A stretch of DNA of 52,343 bases, taken from positions 1-52,343 of the forward strand of contig JAEUPB010000001.1 of the NCBI GenBank assembly GCA_016789955.1. The letters are read 5' to 3'. The notes under the pieces were generated by a model. The model searched no databases. It worked only from the letters and a program-made list of their open reading frames with translations, and was not told the DNA's origin. Numbering within the stretch: position 1 is the first letter of the stretch; each line of letters begins with the position of its first letter. Below, piece by piece: positions 8,087 to 17,196 of the stretch. This DNA is from Rubrivivax sp. GTDB lineage: Bacteria; Pseudomonadota; Gammaproteobacteria; Burkholderiales; Burkholderiaceae_C. The translations under genes and the position numbers were made by a program.

Positions 8087-9328
8087 ATGTCGGACGCCTC
8101 GGACCTCGACCTCTCCGGCCGCCACCTGCTGCTCGCGCTGTCGGGCGGCGTGGCCTGCTTCAAGGCGGCCGAACTGGCGCGCGAACTGGGCCGCGCCGGC
8201 GCCACGGTGCAGGTGGTGATGAGCGAGGCGGCCTGCCGCTTCATCACGCCGCTGACGATGCAGGCGCTGACCGGGCGACCGGTGGTCGCCTCGCAGTGGG
8301 AAGCGAGCGAGCCCAACGCGATGCCGCACATCAACCTCACGCGCGGTGCCGACGCGATGGTGATCGTGCCGGCCAGCGCCGACCTGATCGCCAAGCTCGC
8401 GCAAGGCCGCGCCGACGAGATCGTGTCGCTCACCGCGCTGGCCCGGCCGATCGGCGGCGCCCGCCCATGCCCGTTGCTGGTGGCCCCGGCGATGAACCGC
8501 GAAATGTGGGCCCACCCGGCCACGCAACGCAACGTGCGGCAGATCGTGGCCGATGGCGCCACCTTGCTCGGCCCGGCCGCCGGCGAGCAGGCCTGCGGCG
8601 AGGTGGGTGACGGCCGCATGCTCGAGGCCGTGGAATTGCGCGACGCGATCGTCGCGTTCTTCCAGCCCAAGGTGCTGGCCGGCCGGCGCGTGCTCGTCAC
8701 CGCCGGCCCGACTTTCGAAGCAATCGACCCCGTGCGTGGCATCACCAACCTCTCCAGCGGCAAGATGGGCTTCGCGATCGCGCGCGCGGCGGCCGAGGCG
8801 GGTGCCGCGGTGACGCTGGTGGCCGGCCCGGTGCACCTGCCCACGCCGGCGGGCGTGCGCCGCATCGACGTGGTCAGCGCGCAGCAGATGCACGACGCCG
8901 TGCTGCCGGCGGCGGCGCAGCACGACCTGTTCGTGGCCACCGCAGCGGTGGCCGACTGGCGCCCGGCCGAGGTGGCCGGCCAGAAGCTGAAGAAGGACGG
9001 CAGCGGCCGCGCGCCGGCATTGGCCTTCACCGAGAACCCCGACATCCTGGCGGCCGTGGCACGGCTGCCCGCGGGCCAGCGGCCGTACTGCGTGGGCTTC
9101 GCCGCCGAGAGCCACGATCTGGTGGCGCATGCACGTGCCAAGCGCGAACGCAAGGGCGTGCCGCTGATCGTCGGCAACATCGGCCCGGCGACCTTCGGCC
9201 GCGACGACAACACGCTGGTGCTGGTCGACGCGCAGGGCGAGCGACCGCTCGGGCCGGCCTCCAAGCTCGTGCTGGCGCGTGCCCTGGTGGCGGAGTTCGG
9301 CGCGCGGCTCGCCGGTAGCCAGACGTAA
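8087..9328 (+). CDS. coaBC: Bifunctional phosphopantothenoylcysteine decarboxylase / phosphopantothenate-cysteine ligase
   Basis: A 413-residue fusion enzyme that makes 4'-phosphopantetheine for coenzyme A. The CoaC half (residues 1 to about 190) is an FMN flavoprotein showing [15 protein letters not shown], the PAMNREMW motif and the active-site [10 protein letters not shown]. The CoaB half (about 195-413) shows [16 protein letters not shown] and LSSGKMG and joins cysteine to phosphopantothenate. The ATG at 8087 is chosen because homologues begin just before the LSGGVA strand; upstream in-frame codons overlap the YecA gene. dut follows after 11 bp, a common pairing. Confidence 0.95.
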   Translation: MSDASDLDLSGRHLLLALSGGVACFKAAELARELGRAGATVQVVMSEAACRFITPLTMQALTGRPVVASQWEASEPNAMPHINLTRGADAMVIVPASADLIAKLAQGRADEIVSLTALARPIGGARPCPLLVAPAMNREMWAHPATQRNVRQIVADGATLLGPAAGEQACGEVGDGRMLEAVELRDAIVAFFQPKVLAGRRVLVTAGPTFEAIDPVRGITNLSSGKMGFAIARAAAEAGAAVTLVAGPVHLPTPAGVRRIDVVSAQQMHDAVLPAAAQHDLFVATAAVADWRPAEVAGQKLKKDGSGRAPALAFTENPDILAAVARLPAGQRPYCVGFAAESHDLVAHARAKRERKGVPLIVGNIGPATFGRDDNTLVLVDAQGERPLGPASKLVLARALVAEFGARLAGSQT

Positions 9329-9339
9329 ATCTCCCAGAA

Positions 9340-9789
9340 ATGACCGACATCGACCTCAAAGTGCTCGACCCGCGCATGGCGGACAGCCTGCCCGCATATG
9401 CCACCCTGGGCAGCGCGGGGCTGGACCTGCGCGCCTGCATCGACGCGCCGCGGGTGCTGCAGCCGGGGCAGGCCGACCTGATCCCCACGGGCATCGCGGT
9501 GCACATCGGCCACAAGCACCTCGCTGCGATGCTGCTGCCGCGCTCGGGCCTGGGGCACAAGCACGGCATCGTGCTCGGCAACCTCGTGGGCCTGATCGAC
9601 AGCGACTACCAGGGCCCGCTGATGGTGAGCTGCTGGAACCGCGGCCCGGCGGCCTACACGGTGCAGCCGATGGAGCGCATCGCGCAGATGGTCATCGTGC
9701 CGGTGGTGCATGCGCGCTTCCGCGTCGTCGACCACTTCGGCGCTTCGGAACGCGGCACCGGCGGCTTCGGATCCACCGGCAGCGAGTGA
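9340..9789 (+). CDS. dut: Deoxyuridine 5'-triphosphate nucleotidohydrolase (dUTPase)
   Basis: A 149-residue homotrimeric dUTPase that turns dUTP into dUMP and keeps uracil out of DNA. Conserved motifs are visible in order: GSAGLDLRA (motif 1), [11 protein letters not shown] (motif 2), [11 protein letters not shown] (motif 3, with the catalytic Asp), ERIAQMV (motif 4) and [10 protein letters not shown] (motif 5, the flexible C-terminal arm). Length is normal. It is co-directional with coaBC at 11 bp spacing. Confidence 0.96.
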   Translation: MTDIDLKVLDPRMADSLPAYATLGSAGLDLRACIDAPRVLQPGQADLIPTGIAVHIGHKHLAAMLLPRSGLGHKHGIVLGNLVGLIDSDYQGPLMVSCWNRGPAAYTVQPMERIAQMVIVPVVHARFRVVDHFGASERGTGGFGSTGSE

Positions 9790-9904
9790 TACCGAATCCG
9801 CTTTCGGTTGCGCTGACTTACGCCTCGTAGCAAACCCGACACGTTGACGCGGGCAGAGTCCACCTCCATTGCAAGTGGCCACGAGGGCCCGAGAGGAGGC
9901 GAGG

Positions 9905-11698
9905 ATGGAATCCATCCCAAGCGGAGCGCTGTCCGACGACGGCAGCGTGGTTGACGAGCCGCACCCCGGCGCGGCACCGGCACCGGCATCGATCGACGGG
10001 GCAGGCTCCCCACGGCGCGGTGCCGCGGTCACCGGGTCGGTCGCGGTCTCGGCCGCGATGCTGGCCCGGCCGGCGCAGGCCACCGGCCTGGTCTTCGGCG
10101 GCCCGCCGCCACCGCCGCCGCCGGCGCCACCGTTGACCTACAAGGACGCCGCGCGCTTCCTGACCCAGGCCACCTTCGGCATCACCGGCGTCGACCAGGT
10201 CATCGCCCTGCAGGCCAAGGGCCTGCGCCCGTGGATCGACGAGCAGATCGCGCTGCCGGCGTTCAGCCACAGCGCCTACGTCGAGAGCCAGCGCGGCCGT
10301 GACGACGCGCCGGCCGACCCCAAGACGCTGCGCGAGGAGTACAGCTACGAGGCGTTCTGGCAGCACTGGCTGCGCGGCGCCGACCAGCTGCGCGCCCGCG
10401 TGGCCTGGGCACTGGCGCAGATCTTCGTCGTCAGCAACATCGCGCCGGACGTCCGCCCGGTGGCGATGAGCAGCTACATGGACGTGCTCACGCGCAACGC
10501 GTTCGGCAACTTCGCCACGCTGCTGCGCGAGGTGACGCTGCACCCGACGATGGGCTACTACCTCAACATGCTCGAGAGCGAGAAGGAGGATCCCGTCAAG
10601 GGCACGCACCCCAACGAGAACTACGCCCGCGAGGTGCTGCAGCTGTTCTCGATCGGCCTGCTGAAGCTCAACACCGACGGCAGCTCCCAGCTCGACGCCG
10701 CCGGCCGCACGATCCCGACCTACGACGAGGAGGTCGTGCGCGGCTACGCCAAGGCCTTCAGCGGCTGGTCGTTCGGCTTGCTGGACAACACGCGGCGCAG
10801 CACCTTCCACGGCCACGACAAGAACGACGAGCGTCTGTGGCGCGTGTCGATGCAGGCCTGGGCCATGTGGCACTCCACGGCCGCCAAGCCGCTGCTCAAC
10901 GGGCGCGTGCTGCCCGCCGGCCAGACCGCCGAGAAGGACATGGCCGATGCGCTGGACAGCATCTTCCGCCACCCGAACGTCGGCCCCTTCATCGCACGCC
11001 AGCTGATCCAGCGGCTGGTGACCAGCAACCCGAGCCCGGGCTACATCCAGCGCGTGGCGCTGGTGTTCAACAACAACGGCGCCGGCGTGCGCGGTGACCT
11101 GGCCGCGGTGGTGAAGCAGGTGCTGCTCGACGCCGAGGCCCGCGGCACGACCTACCCCGACGAACCGCGCTTCGGCAAGCTGCGCGAGCCGGTGGTACGG
11201 TTCGCCGCCTTCCTGCGCGGCCTGGGGGCCACCAGCATCAACGGCCGCAACGACATCCACTACCTCGACGACCCCGAGGAGGCGCTGGCGCAGAGCCCGA
11301 TGCTGGCGCCTTCGGTGTTCAACTTCTACGCGCCGGGCTTCCGGCCGCCGGGGCCGGTGACCACCGCCGGCATGGTGGCACCGGAGTTCCAGATCACGAG
11401 CGAGACCTCGATCGTGGGCGGCATGAACTTCTTCAACCGCCTGTTCCAGTCGGGCGGCTACGGCAGCGGCGACTCTCGCATGCGGCTGAACCAGACGCCG
11501 CTGCGCGACCTGGCGCCCACGCCCGATGCGCTGATCGACCGGCTCGACCAGCTGTTCTTCTGCACGCAGATGTCGGCGAACACGCGGACGCGCCTGCGCA
11601 CGCTGATCAACGCCATCCCGGTGAGCGACCGCAACCGCCGCGTGCGGTCCGCGCTGACGCTCGTCGCCATGTCCCCCGACTTCGTGATCCAGAAATGA
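9905..11698 (+). CDS. Tat-exported DUF1800 family protein
   Basis: A 597-residue DUF1800 protein of unknown biochemical function. The ATG at 9905 follows a good GAGAGGAGG ribosome site; a TTG further upstream is not needed. Residues 35-60 hold a twin-arginine-like signal ([15 protein letters not shown]) with a short hydrophobic run, then a proline-rich spacer. The DUF1800 body starts with [16 protein letters not shown] and contains [18 protein letters not shown] and [18 protein letters not shown], the conserved blocks of the family. The stop overlaps the start of the DUF1501 gene (ATGA at 11695), so the two are translationally coupled. It is probably periplasmic or extracellular. Confidence 0.88.
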   Translation: MESIPSGALSDDGSVVDEPHPGAAPAPASIDGAGSPRRGAAVTGSVAVSAAMLARPAQATGLVFGGPPPPPPPAPPLTYKDAARFLTQATFGITGVDQVIALQAKGLRPWIDEQIALPAFSHSAYVESQRGRDDAPADPKTLREEYSYEAFWQHWLRGADQLRARVAWALAQIFVVSNIAPDVRPVAMSSYMDVLTRNAFGNFATLLREVTLHPTMGYYLNMLESEKEDPVKGTHPNENYAREVLQLFSIGLLKLNTDGSSQLDAAGRTIPTYDEEVVRGYAKAFSGWSFGLLDNTRRSTFHGHDKNDERLWRVSMQAWAMWHSTAAKPLLNGRVLPAGQTAEKDMADALDSIFRHPNVGPFIARQLIQRLVTSNPSPGYIQRVALVFNNNGAGVRGDLAAVVKQVLLDAEARGTTYPDEPRFGKLREPVVRFAAFLRGLGATSINGRNDIHYLDDPEEALAQSPMLAPSVFNFYAPGFRPPGPVTTAGMVAPEFQITSETSIVGGMNFFNRLFQSGGYGSGDSRMRLNQTPLRDLAPTPDALIDRLDQLFFCTQMSANTRTRLRTLINAIPVSDRNRRVRSALTLVAMSPDFVIQK

Positions 11699-13026
11699 AC
11701 AAGCTCACCCGACGCCACATCCTCCAGGCCGGCGGTGCCGGCGCGATGGCCGCGCTGTCGGCCTGGCCGGCGATGCCTGCGCTGGCGGCCGTCACCGGCG
11801 GCGGCTACCGCGCGCTGGTGAACCTGTTCATGTTCGGCGGCAACGACGGCAACAACCTGCTCGTGCCGCTGGACACCACGCGCTACACGCAGTACCAGCG
11901 CGTGCGTCCCAACCTGGCGCTGCCGCAGTCGTCGCTGGTCCCGGTGCTGGGCACCGCCAACTACGGGCTGCACCCGGCGCTCTCGGGCATCGCGGGTCTC
12001 GTCAACAGCGGGCAGGCGGCGGTGCTCGCCAACGTCGGCCCGCTGATGGTGCCGACGACCCGGGCGCAGTACATCGCGCGCAGCGTGCCGCTGCCGGCCA
12101 ACCTGTACTCGCACAGCGACCAGCAGGGTGCGTGGCAGAGCGCCATCGTCGACCAGCCGGCGCGCAACGGCTGGGGCGGGCGGCTGCTCGAGCGTGCGCT
12201 GCCGGACGGCATGACCAACCGCGGCTTCGGTGCCATCAGCGTGGTGGGCGGCAACGTGTGGGAGCTCGGCGACCGCGGCCTGTCGCCGTACCGCGTGTCG
12301 CCCGGCGGCCGGTTCGGGCTGGACTTCTACACGCCGGGCGGCACCGACCCGATGTCCACCGCGATCACGTCGCTGCTGGGCGAGAGCCACGCCGACCCGA
12401 TGCGGCAGACGTGGCTGAACGTGATGAGCCGCTCGATCGAGGTGCAGCGCGTACTGAGCGCGGCGCTCGCCAGCACAACGCTGACCACGGTGTTCCCGAG
12501 CACGTCTCTGGGCCAGCAGCTGCGCATGATCGCGCTGCTGATCGCCGCGCGCGGCGCGTTGGGCGTGCCGAGGCAGTGCTTCTTCGCCAGCATCGGTGGC
12601 TTCGACACCCATGGTGACGACCAGCTCGCACGGCAGAACGAGCTGTTCACCGAGATCAACGGCGCCGTGGTGGCGTTCCAGGCGGCGATGGTCGAACTCG
12701 GCACCAGCCGCGACGTGACGCTGTTCACCGGCAGCGACTTCGGCCGCAACTTCCCGAGCAACGGCGAGGGCACCGACCACGCCTGGGGCAACCACCATCT
12801 CGTGGTGGGCGGCTCGGTGCGCGGCGCGCGCATGTACGGCGCCTTCCCCGAGATGGCGCTGGGTGGCCCCACCGATGCCGGCGGTCAGGGCGTGTGGATC
12901 CCGTCGCTGGCCACCGATCAGGTCAGCGGCGAACTGCTGCGCTGGTACGGGGCCGACCTGACGACGACGGACGAGGTGCTGCCGAGACTGCGCTACTTCA
13001 CGCGCGACATAGGTCTGATGGCCTGA
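11695..13026 (+). CDS. Tat-exported DUF1501 family protein
   Basis: A 443-residue DUF1501 protein, a family with an alkaline phosphatase/sulfatase-like fold but no assigned reaction. The N-terminus [17 protein letters not shown] is a classical twin-arginine signal, so a folded protein is exported. Family blocks seen are MFGGNDGNNLLVPLD (about residue 44), GGFDTHGDDQLARQNEL, TGSDFGRNF and GTDHAWGNHHLVVGG near the C-terminus; the Asp/His residues in these could bind metal. It overlaps the DUF1800 stop by 4 bp. DUF1800/DUF1501 pairs are widespread and conserved, which implies a joint function. Confidence 0.88.
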   Translation: MNKLTRRHILQAGGAGAMAALSAWPAMPALAAVTGGGYRALVNLFMFGGNDGNNLLVPLDTTRYTQYQRVRPNLALPQSSLVPVLGTANYGLHPALSGIAGLVNSGQAAVLANVGPLMVPTTRAQYIARSVPLPANLYSHSDQQGAWQSAIVDQPARNGWGGRLLERALPDGMTNRGFGAISVVGGNVWELGDRGLSPYRVSPGGRFGLDFYTPGGTDPMSTAITSLLGESHADPMRQTWLNVMSRSIEVQRVLSAALASTTLTTVFPSTSLGQQLRMIALLIAARGALGVPRQCFFASIGGFDTHGDDQLARQNELFTEINGAVVAFQAAMVELGTSRDVTLFTGSDFGRNFPSNGEGTDHAWGNHHLVVGGSVRGARMYGAFPEMALGGPTDAGGQGVWIPSLATDQVSGELLRWYGADLTTTDEVLPRLRYFTRDIGLMA

Positions 13027-13031
13027 TCTCC

Positions 13032-13051
13032 CGGCCGCCCCTCGGCGGCCG
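13032..13051. terminator. Bidirectional hairpin between convergent genes
   Basis: A perfect 8-bp stem (CGGCCGCC with GGCGGCCG) and a 4-nt CCTC loop lie between the DUF1501 stop and the argE-like stop of the opposite strand. There is no T-run on either side, so efficiency is uncertain. Confidence 0.55.
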
Positions 13052-13057
13052 TTCGGA

Positions 13058-14224
13058 TCAATCGTCGCGCGCGATCAACCGCCCGACGTAGCGCTCGGCC
13101 AGCGCCAGCTGTTCCAGCGACACGTACTCGTCGGGCTGGTGCGCCTGCGCGATGTGGCCGGGGCCGCAGATCACGGTGGAGATGCCGGCGCCCTGGAACA
13201 CGCCGGCCTCGGTGCCGAAGGCCACCAGCGTCGTGTCGGTACGGCCCGCGAGCTTCGCGGCGAGCTTCGCAGCGGGCTCGTCGGGCCGTGAGAGGAAGGC
13301 CGGCATGTCGCCGATCGGCTCGAAGCGAATGCCGGTGGCGGCGTGGACGGCATGCATCGGCGGCTCCAGGCGCCGCGCATGCCCGGCCAGTTCGGCTTGC
13401 ATCGCAGCGGCATCGGCGCCGGGCAGGTTGCGGAACTCGTAGTGGAAGCGGCAGTCTTCCGGCACCACGTTGTCGGCGATCCCGCCGTTGATCACGCCCA
13501 CAGCGGCCGTGGTGTAGGGCACGTCGAAGCCCTCGTGGTACGGGCCTTCGGTGCGCCAGCGGTCGGCCATGTCGGTGAGCTTGACGATCACGCGCGACGC
13601 CGCCTCGATCGCATTGACGGCCATCGGCGTCAGCGACGAGTGCGCCGGCTTGCCCTTCACGCAGCAGCGCCAGCGGTACACGCCCTTGTGCGCCAGCGCC
13701 GGCACCATGCCGGTGGGCTCGCCCACCAGGCACATCACGGGGGCGAGACCGGCCTCCTTCAGGTCGGCCACCATCGCGCGCACGCCGAAGCCGCCGACCT
13801 CCTCGTCGTAACTGAACGCAAAGTGGACCTCGTGCGGGAGGTTCGCTTCCTGCAGCGCGCGGGCCTTCGCGACGCAGCAGGCGATGTAGCCCTTCATGTC
13901 GGCGCTGCCGCGGCCGTAGAGGCGGCCGTCCTTCACCTCGGCCGCCAGCGGGTCCAGCGTCCACGCCTGGCCGTCCCACGGCACCGTGTCGGTGTGCCCG
14001 GAGAGGATCACGCCGCCGCCCTTGCCGGCGCCGATGGTCGCGTACAGGTTGGCCTTGCGGCGCTCGTCGTCCCAGGTGAGCCGCAGCGGGATGTGCAGCG
14101 CGCGCAGGTGGTCGGCGATGCACTCGATCAGCGGCAGGTTGCTCTGGTGGCTGATGGTGGAGAACTGCACCAGCCGGCGGGCCCACTGCAGCGTGTCGTC
14201 GGTCGGTCGCGCGTCGAGGCTCAT
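13058..14224 (-). CDS. argE: Acetylornithine deacetylase (M20 family)
   Basis: A 388-residue zinc hydrolase of the M20/ArgE-DapE family, expected to remove the acetyl group from N2-acetylornithine in arginine biosynthesis. Metal-site motifs are LSGHTDTVPWDG, GRGSADMKGYIA, the catalytic YDEEVGGFG, and a C-terminal GPGHIAQAHQPDEYV. The ATG at 14224 gives the normal N-terminus; 71 further codons upstream are open but overlap the promoter and the start of the divergent gene. No other arg gene is adjacent, so a related N-acyl amino acid substrate remains possible. Confidence 0.85.
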   Translation of the reverse strand: MSLDARPTDDTLQWARRLVQFSTISHQSNLPLIECIADHLRALHIPLRLTWDDERRKANLYATIGAGKGGGVILSGHTDTVPWDGQAWTLDPLAAEVKDGRLYGRGSADMKGYIACCVAKARALQEANLPHEVHFAFSYDEEVGGFGVRAMVADLKEAGLAPVMCLVGEPTGMVPALAHKGVYRWRCCVKGKPAHSSLTPMAVNAIEAASRVIVKLTDMADRWRTEGPYHEGFDVPYTTAAVGVINGGIADNVVPEDCRFHYEFRNLPGADAAAMQAELAGHARRLEPPMHAVHAATGIRFEPIGDMPAFLSRPDEPAAKLAAKLAGRTDTTLVAFGTEAGVFQGAGISTVICGPGHIAQAHQPDEYVSLEQLALAERYVGRLIARDD

Positions 14225-14315
14225 GGCGTCGATGGTAGTGTGACCGGCCGCACAGGGGCAGCCGTGGTGCCTCGGGCAGAATCCGCGTTCGTGCCGACCG
14301 AGGGGATGAACGCCG

Positions 14316-15212
14316 ATGAACGCTGAGTGGAAACGGACGTTGCGGGCTGTCCTGCTGGTGGCGGCGGCGGCACTGCTGCCCGGTTGGGCCGCAGCGACGA
14401 TGGTCCGTGTCGAGACGCCCGTGGGGCCGCTGGACATCGAGCTCTACGACACCCAGGCGCCCGTCACCGTCGCCAACTTCCTGACCTACGTCCGCGACCG
14501 TGCCTACGACCGGTCGATCGTGCACCGCTCCGCCCGGGCGGGCGCCTCTCCGTTCGTGATCCAGGGCGGCGGCTTCTACGTCCCCACCACCACCGGCGTG
14601 CTGACGGCCATCACGACCCGCGCCGCGATCCAGAACGAGTACAGCGCCGACCGGCCGAACGTGCGTGGCTCGGTGGCGATGGCCAAGCTCGGTGGCAATC
14701 CGAACAGCGCGACCAGCCAGTGGTTCGTGAACATGATCGACAACACCACCACGCTGGGCCCGACCAACAACGGCGGATTCACGGTGTTCGGCCGGCTGAC
14801 CGCGCCCAGCCTCGCGGTGGCCGAAGCGATCGCCGCGCTGCCGCGACTGGCCTGTACGTCGCCGTACGGGGAACTGCCGGTGCTGGTGTCCACGACGAGT
14901 TGTGCCGCGCTCACCGTCGAACAGCTCGTGCTCAGCCCGCGCGTGCGCGAACTCTCCGTCGGCGCCACCGCCAATGCGTCCGACCGGGTCTTCAACTATC
15001 TCGAGGCGGTCTATCCGCAGTACGCCGCGCCGGCAACGAACGTGTCGCAGATCGGCTTCGGCTACTACTTCCGCCAGTACACCAAGACCAACGCCTACCT
15101 GGGCACGCGGCTCGGTCGGGTCTACTACCTGCTGCCCGAGAACAACGGCGTGCCGGTGGATATCGGCACGATCGACGAATGGGTGGCGCAGGCCGCCGCC
15201 GCAGGGTACTGA
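14316..15212 (+). CDS. Secreted cyclophilin-type peptidyl-prolyl isomerase with extra C-terminal module
   Basis: A 298-residue protein. Residues 1-27 form a signal peptide (LRAVLLVAAAALLPGWAAA), and 29 to about 170 are a cyclophilin domain (VRVETPVGPLDIELYD, NPNSATSQWFVNMIDN, GGFTVFGRL) that catalyses cis-trans isomerisation of prolyl bonds in the periplasm. The remaining residues include a separate module at about 222-298 (RVFNYLEAVYPQY, YFRQYTKTNAYLG, VYYLLPEN) that cyclophilins normally lack. I recall similar modules on the ends of unrelated exported Burkholderiales proteins. Two cysteines in the linker (180 and 196) could form a disulfide. Confidence 0.88.
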   Translation: MNAEWKRTLRAVLLVAAAALLPGWAAATMVRVETPVGPLDIELYDTQAPVTVANFLTYVRDRAYDRSIVHRSARAGASPFVIQGGGFYVPTTTGVLTAITTRAAIQNEYSADRPNVRGSVAMAKLGGNPNSATSQWFVNMIDNTTTLGPTNNGGFTVFGRLTAPSLAVAEAIAALPRLACTSPYGELPVLVSTTSCAALTVEQLVLSPRVRELSVGATANASDRVFNYLEAVYPQYAAPATNVSQIGFGYYFRQYTKTNAYLGTRLGRVYYLLPENNGVPVDIGTIDEWVAQAAAAGY

Positions 15213-15215
15213 GCC

Positions 15216-15230
15216 CGGCCACCCTGGCCG
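15216..15230. terminator. Small hairpin between convergent cyclophilin and M3 peptidase genes
   Basis: A perfect 6-bp stem CGGCCA/TGGCCG with a CCC loop in the 22-bp gap between convergent stops. It could serve both strands, but it is short and has no T-run. Confidence 0.3.
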
Positions 15231-15234
15231 TCGG

Positions 15235-17106
15235 TCACGACGCCGCCAGCCGCTCCATCTCGTCGAGAATATCGTTCATGTGCCGCACCAGCGTCTGGTA
15301 CGGCGCGGGCGTGGCCAGGTCGATGCCGGCCTCCTTCAGCAGCTGGTAGGGCGGCACCGAGCTGCCGGCCTTCAGCACGTTGACGAAGGTCTGCTGCACG
15401 CCCGGCTTGCCGGCCGCGATGTCCTGCCCGAACTGCGACGCCGCAGCCGTGGAAGTGGCGTAGACGTACACGTAGAACGGCCGGTGGAAGTGCGGGATGT
15501 AGGCCCACTCGCGGCAGACCTGCGGGTCGATCGTCATCACGCCCTGGTCGGCGCCGTGGTACTTGCGCAGCAGGCCGCAGTACAGCTCGGTGAACTTGCG
15601 CCCCGAGAGCGCCTCGCCGCGCTGCTGCGCGTCGTGGGCCTGCAGTTCGAACTCGGCGAACATGGCCTGGCGGAAGAAGCTCGCGCGCAGCCGCTCCAGC
15701 GCCTGGTCGAGCACGAACATGCGCTCGGACTTGTCGCGCGCCGTGCGCAGCATGTGCTGCGTCAGCAGCGCCTCGTTGGTGATCGACGCGGTCTCGGCGA
15801 CGAACAGCGAGTAGCTCGCCGTCTCGAACGGCTGCGCGCGCTGCGCCAGGATGGTGTGGATGCCGTGTCCCCACTCGTGCGCGAAGGTGGTCAGGCTGTC
15901 GTAGGTGTCCTGGTGGTTCAGGAACACGAAGGTGCCCAGGCCGTAGACCCCGGTGGCATACGCGCCCGAGCGCTTGCCGTCGGCCGGCAGCACGTGCATC
16001 GTGCGCATCGACAGCGCGGTGCGCAGGTGCCCCATGTACTCCTCGCCCATCGGCTTCATCGCCTCGAGCGTGATCGCCGCCGCCTCCTGCACCGGGTAGC
16101 TGCGCGCCGACGGCACCATCTTCGGGTAGATGTCGTGATAGTGCAGGTCGGGCAGCTTCAGCAGCTTCTGCCGCAGCTTGAAGTAGCGGTGCAGCGTGGG
16201 CAGCGCCTTGTTGGTCTCGGCCACCAGCGTGCGCACCACCTGCTCGGGGATGTCGAACTGCGCCAGCGACGCCGCCGCGGCGCTCGGGTGGCCGCGCAGC
16301 TTCGCGTTCACGTTGCCGCTCTCCACGCGCGCGGCCAGCAACGTGCCCAGCGTGCCTTCGTACTGGCCGTAGGCCTTCCAGAAGGTCTCGAAGGTGCGCC
16401 GGCGCACGTCGCGGTCGGCATGCTGGCGGGCCATCTCGTAGCCGGTGTCGTTGAGCTTGACGCTGCGGCCGTCGATCTCGATGGAGGGCCACGCGGCGTC
16501 GGAGTCGATGAGCTGCGAGCGCGTCTGCGTCGGCGATCCGAGTACCGGCGACAGGGCGGCGAGCGCCGCCTCGGTCTCCGGCGCCAGCGTGTGCTTCGCC
16601 AGCCGCAGCGTGTCGCGGAGCCGCCGCTCGTGCTTCTTCAGGCCGGGCTCGGCACGCAGGTACTCGTCGACCTTCGCGGCGCCGAGGGCCTGGATCTCCG
16701 GATCCGTCCACGCCACCGCGGCCGCGATCTGGCCCCACAGGCTGCTCATCAGCCGCGAGCGCTCCTGGTTGCGGGGCGCGCGCGCGTCGGTGGACTGCTG
16801 CGTGCTGGCGTACACCCACAGCCGCTGCAGGCGCTGCCAGACCGCCGATTGCGCGTCCAGCGCGGTGCGCAGCGCGGCGGCGTCGCGGCCCAGCGTGCCG
16901 CGCGCCGCGGCCAGCGCGGGAATGGCGCCTGCGACCTCGAGCCGCTCGGCGTTCCAGGCGGCGTCGCTGGGGTAGATGCGCGTGAGGTCCCAGGCCCAGC
17001 GCGGATCGGTCGCATCGGGCGCGGGCGTCATCGCGCCCGGCCGGGCGTGCAGCGGGACGGTGGCCGCGCACAGCAGCGCGGCGAGCAGGGTGAGGCGGAA
17101 CGACAT
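15235..17106 (-). CDS. pepF: M3 family oligoendopeptidase F with signal peptide
   Basis: A 623-residue zinc metallopeptidase of family M3. The active-site motif HEWGH is at residues 410-414, followed by the downstream Glu ligand region VAETASITNEAL. The PepF-type N-terminal helical domain is present. Unlike the usual cytosolic oligoendopeptidase F, it begins with a hydrophobic signal-like stretch (FRLTLLAALLCAATVPLHA, residues 3-21), suggesting a periplasmic peptidase that degrades short peptides. The gene downstream of it on this strand is absent (convergent cyclophilin), and the hydrolase gene lies 90 bp upstream. Confidence 0.88.
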   Translation of the reverse strand: MSFRLTLLAALLCAATVPLHARPGAMTPAPDATDPRWAWDLTRIYPSDAAWNAERLEVAGAIPALAAARGTLGRDAAALRTALDAQSAVWQRLQRLWVYASTQQSTDARAPRNQERSRLMSSLWGQIAAAVAWTDPEIQALGAAKVDEYLRAEPGLKKHERRLRDTLRLAKHTLAPETEAALAALSPVLGSPTQTRSQLIDSDAAWPSIEIDGRSVKLNDTGYEMARQHADRDVRRRTFETFWKAYGQYEGTLGTLLAARVESGNVNAKLRGHPSAAAASLAQFDIPEQVVRTLVAETNKALPTLHRYFKLRQKLLKLPDLHYHDIYPKMVPSARSYPVQEAAAITLEAMKPMGEEYMGHLRTALSMRTMHVLPADGKRSGAYATGVYGLGTFVFLNHQDTYDSLTTFAHEWGHGIHTILAQRAQPFETASYSLFVAETASITNEALLTQHMLRTARDKSERMFVLDQALERLRASFFRQAMFAEFELQAHDAQQRGEALSGRKFTELYCGLLRKYHGADQGVMTIDPQVCREWAYIPHFHRPFYVYVYATSTAAASQFGQDIAAGKPGVQQTFVNVLKAGSSVPPYQLLKEAGIDLATPAPYQTLVRHMNDILDEMERLAAS

Positions 17107-17196
17107 CGTGTGCGGGTGGGCGAAAGGGCGCGATTCTCGCCGCGCCGCGATGCCCGTCCAGCGGCTTGCGACGAACCGTGCGCCGGGCCGCTTGGC

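Noticed and set aside
9791-9808. Small ACCGAA/TTCGGT hairpin after dut
   Set aside because: A 6-bp AT-containing stem with a 6-nt loop and no T-run; likely chance.
9869-9904. TTG start upstream of the DUF1800 gene
   Set aside because: The ATG at 9905 has a good GAGAGGAGG ribosome site at proper spacing; the TTG has none.
6964-10083. 1039-residue minus-strand open frame
   Set aside because: It is antisense to nucleoside hydrolase, YecA, coaBC and dut, all with clear motifs; no domain is recognisable in it.
13058-14224. argE-like gene considered as part of the ureide pathway like the other M20 genes
   Set aside because: It has the standard ArgE metal motifs and lies 18 kb from the purine cluster with no shared operator.
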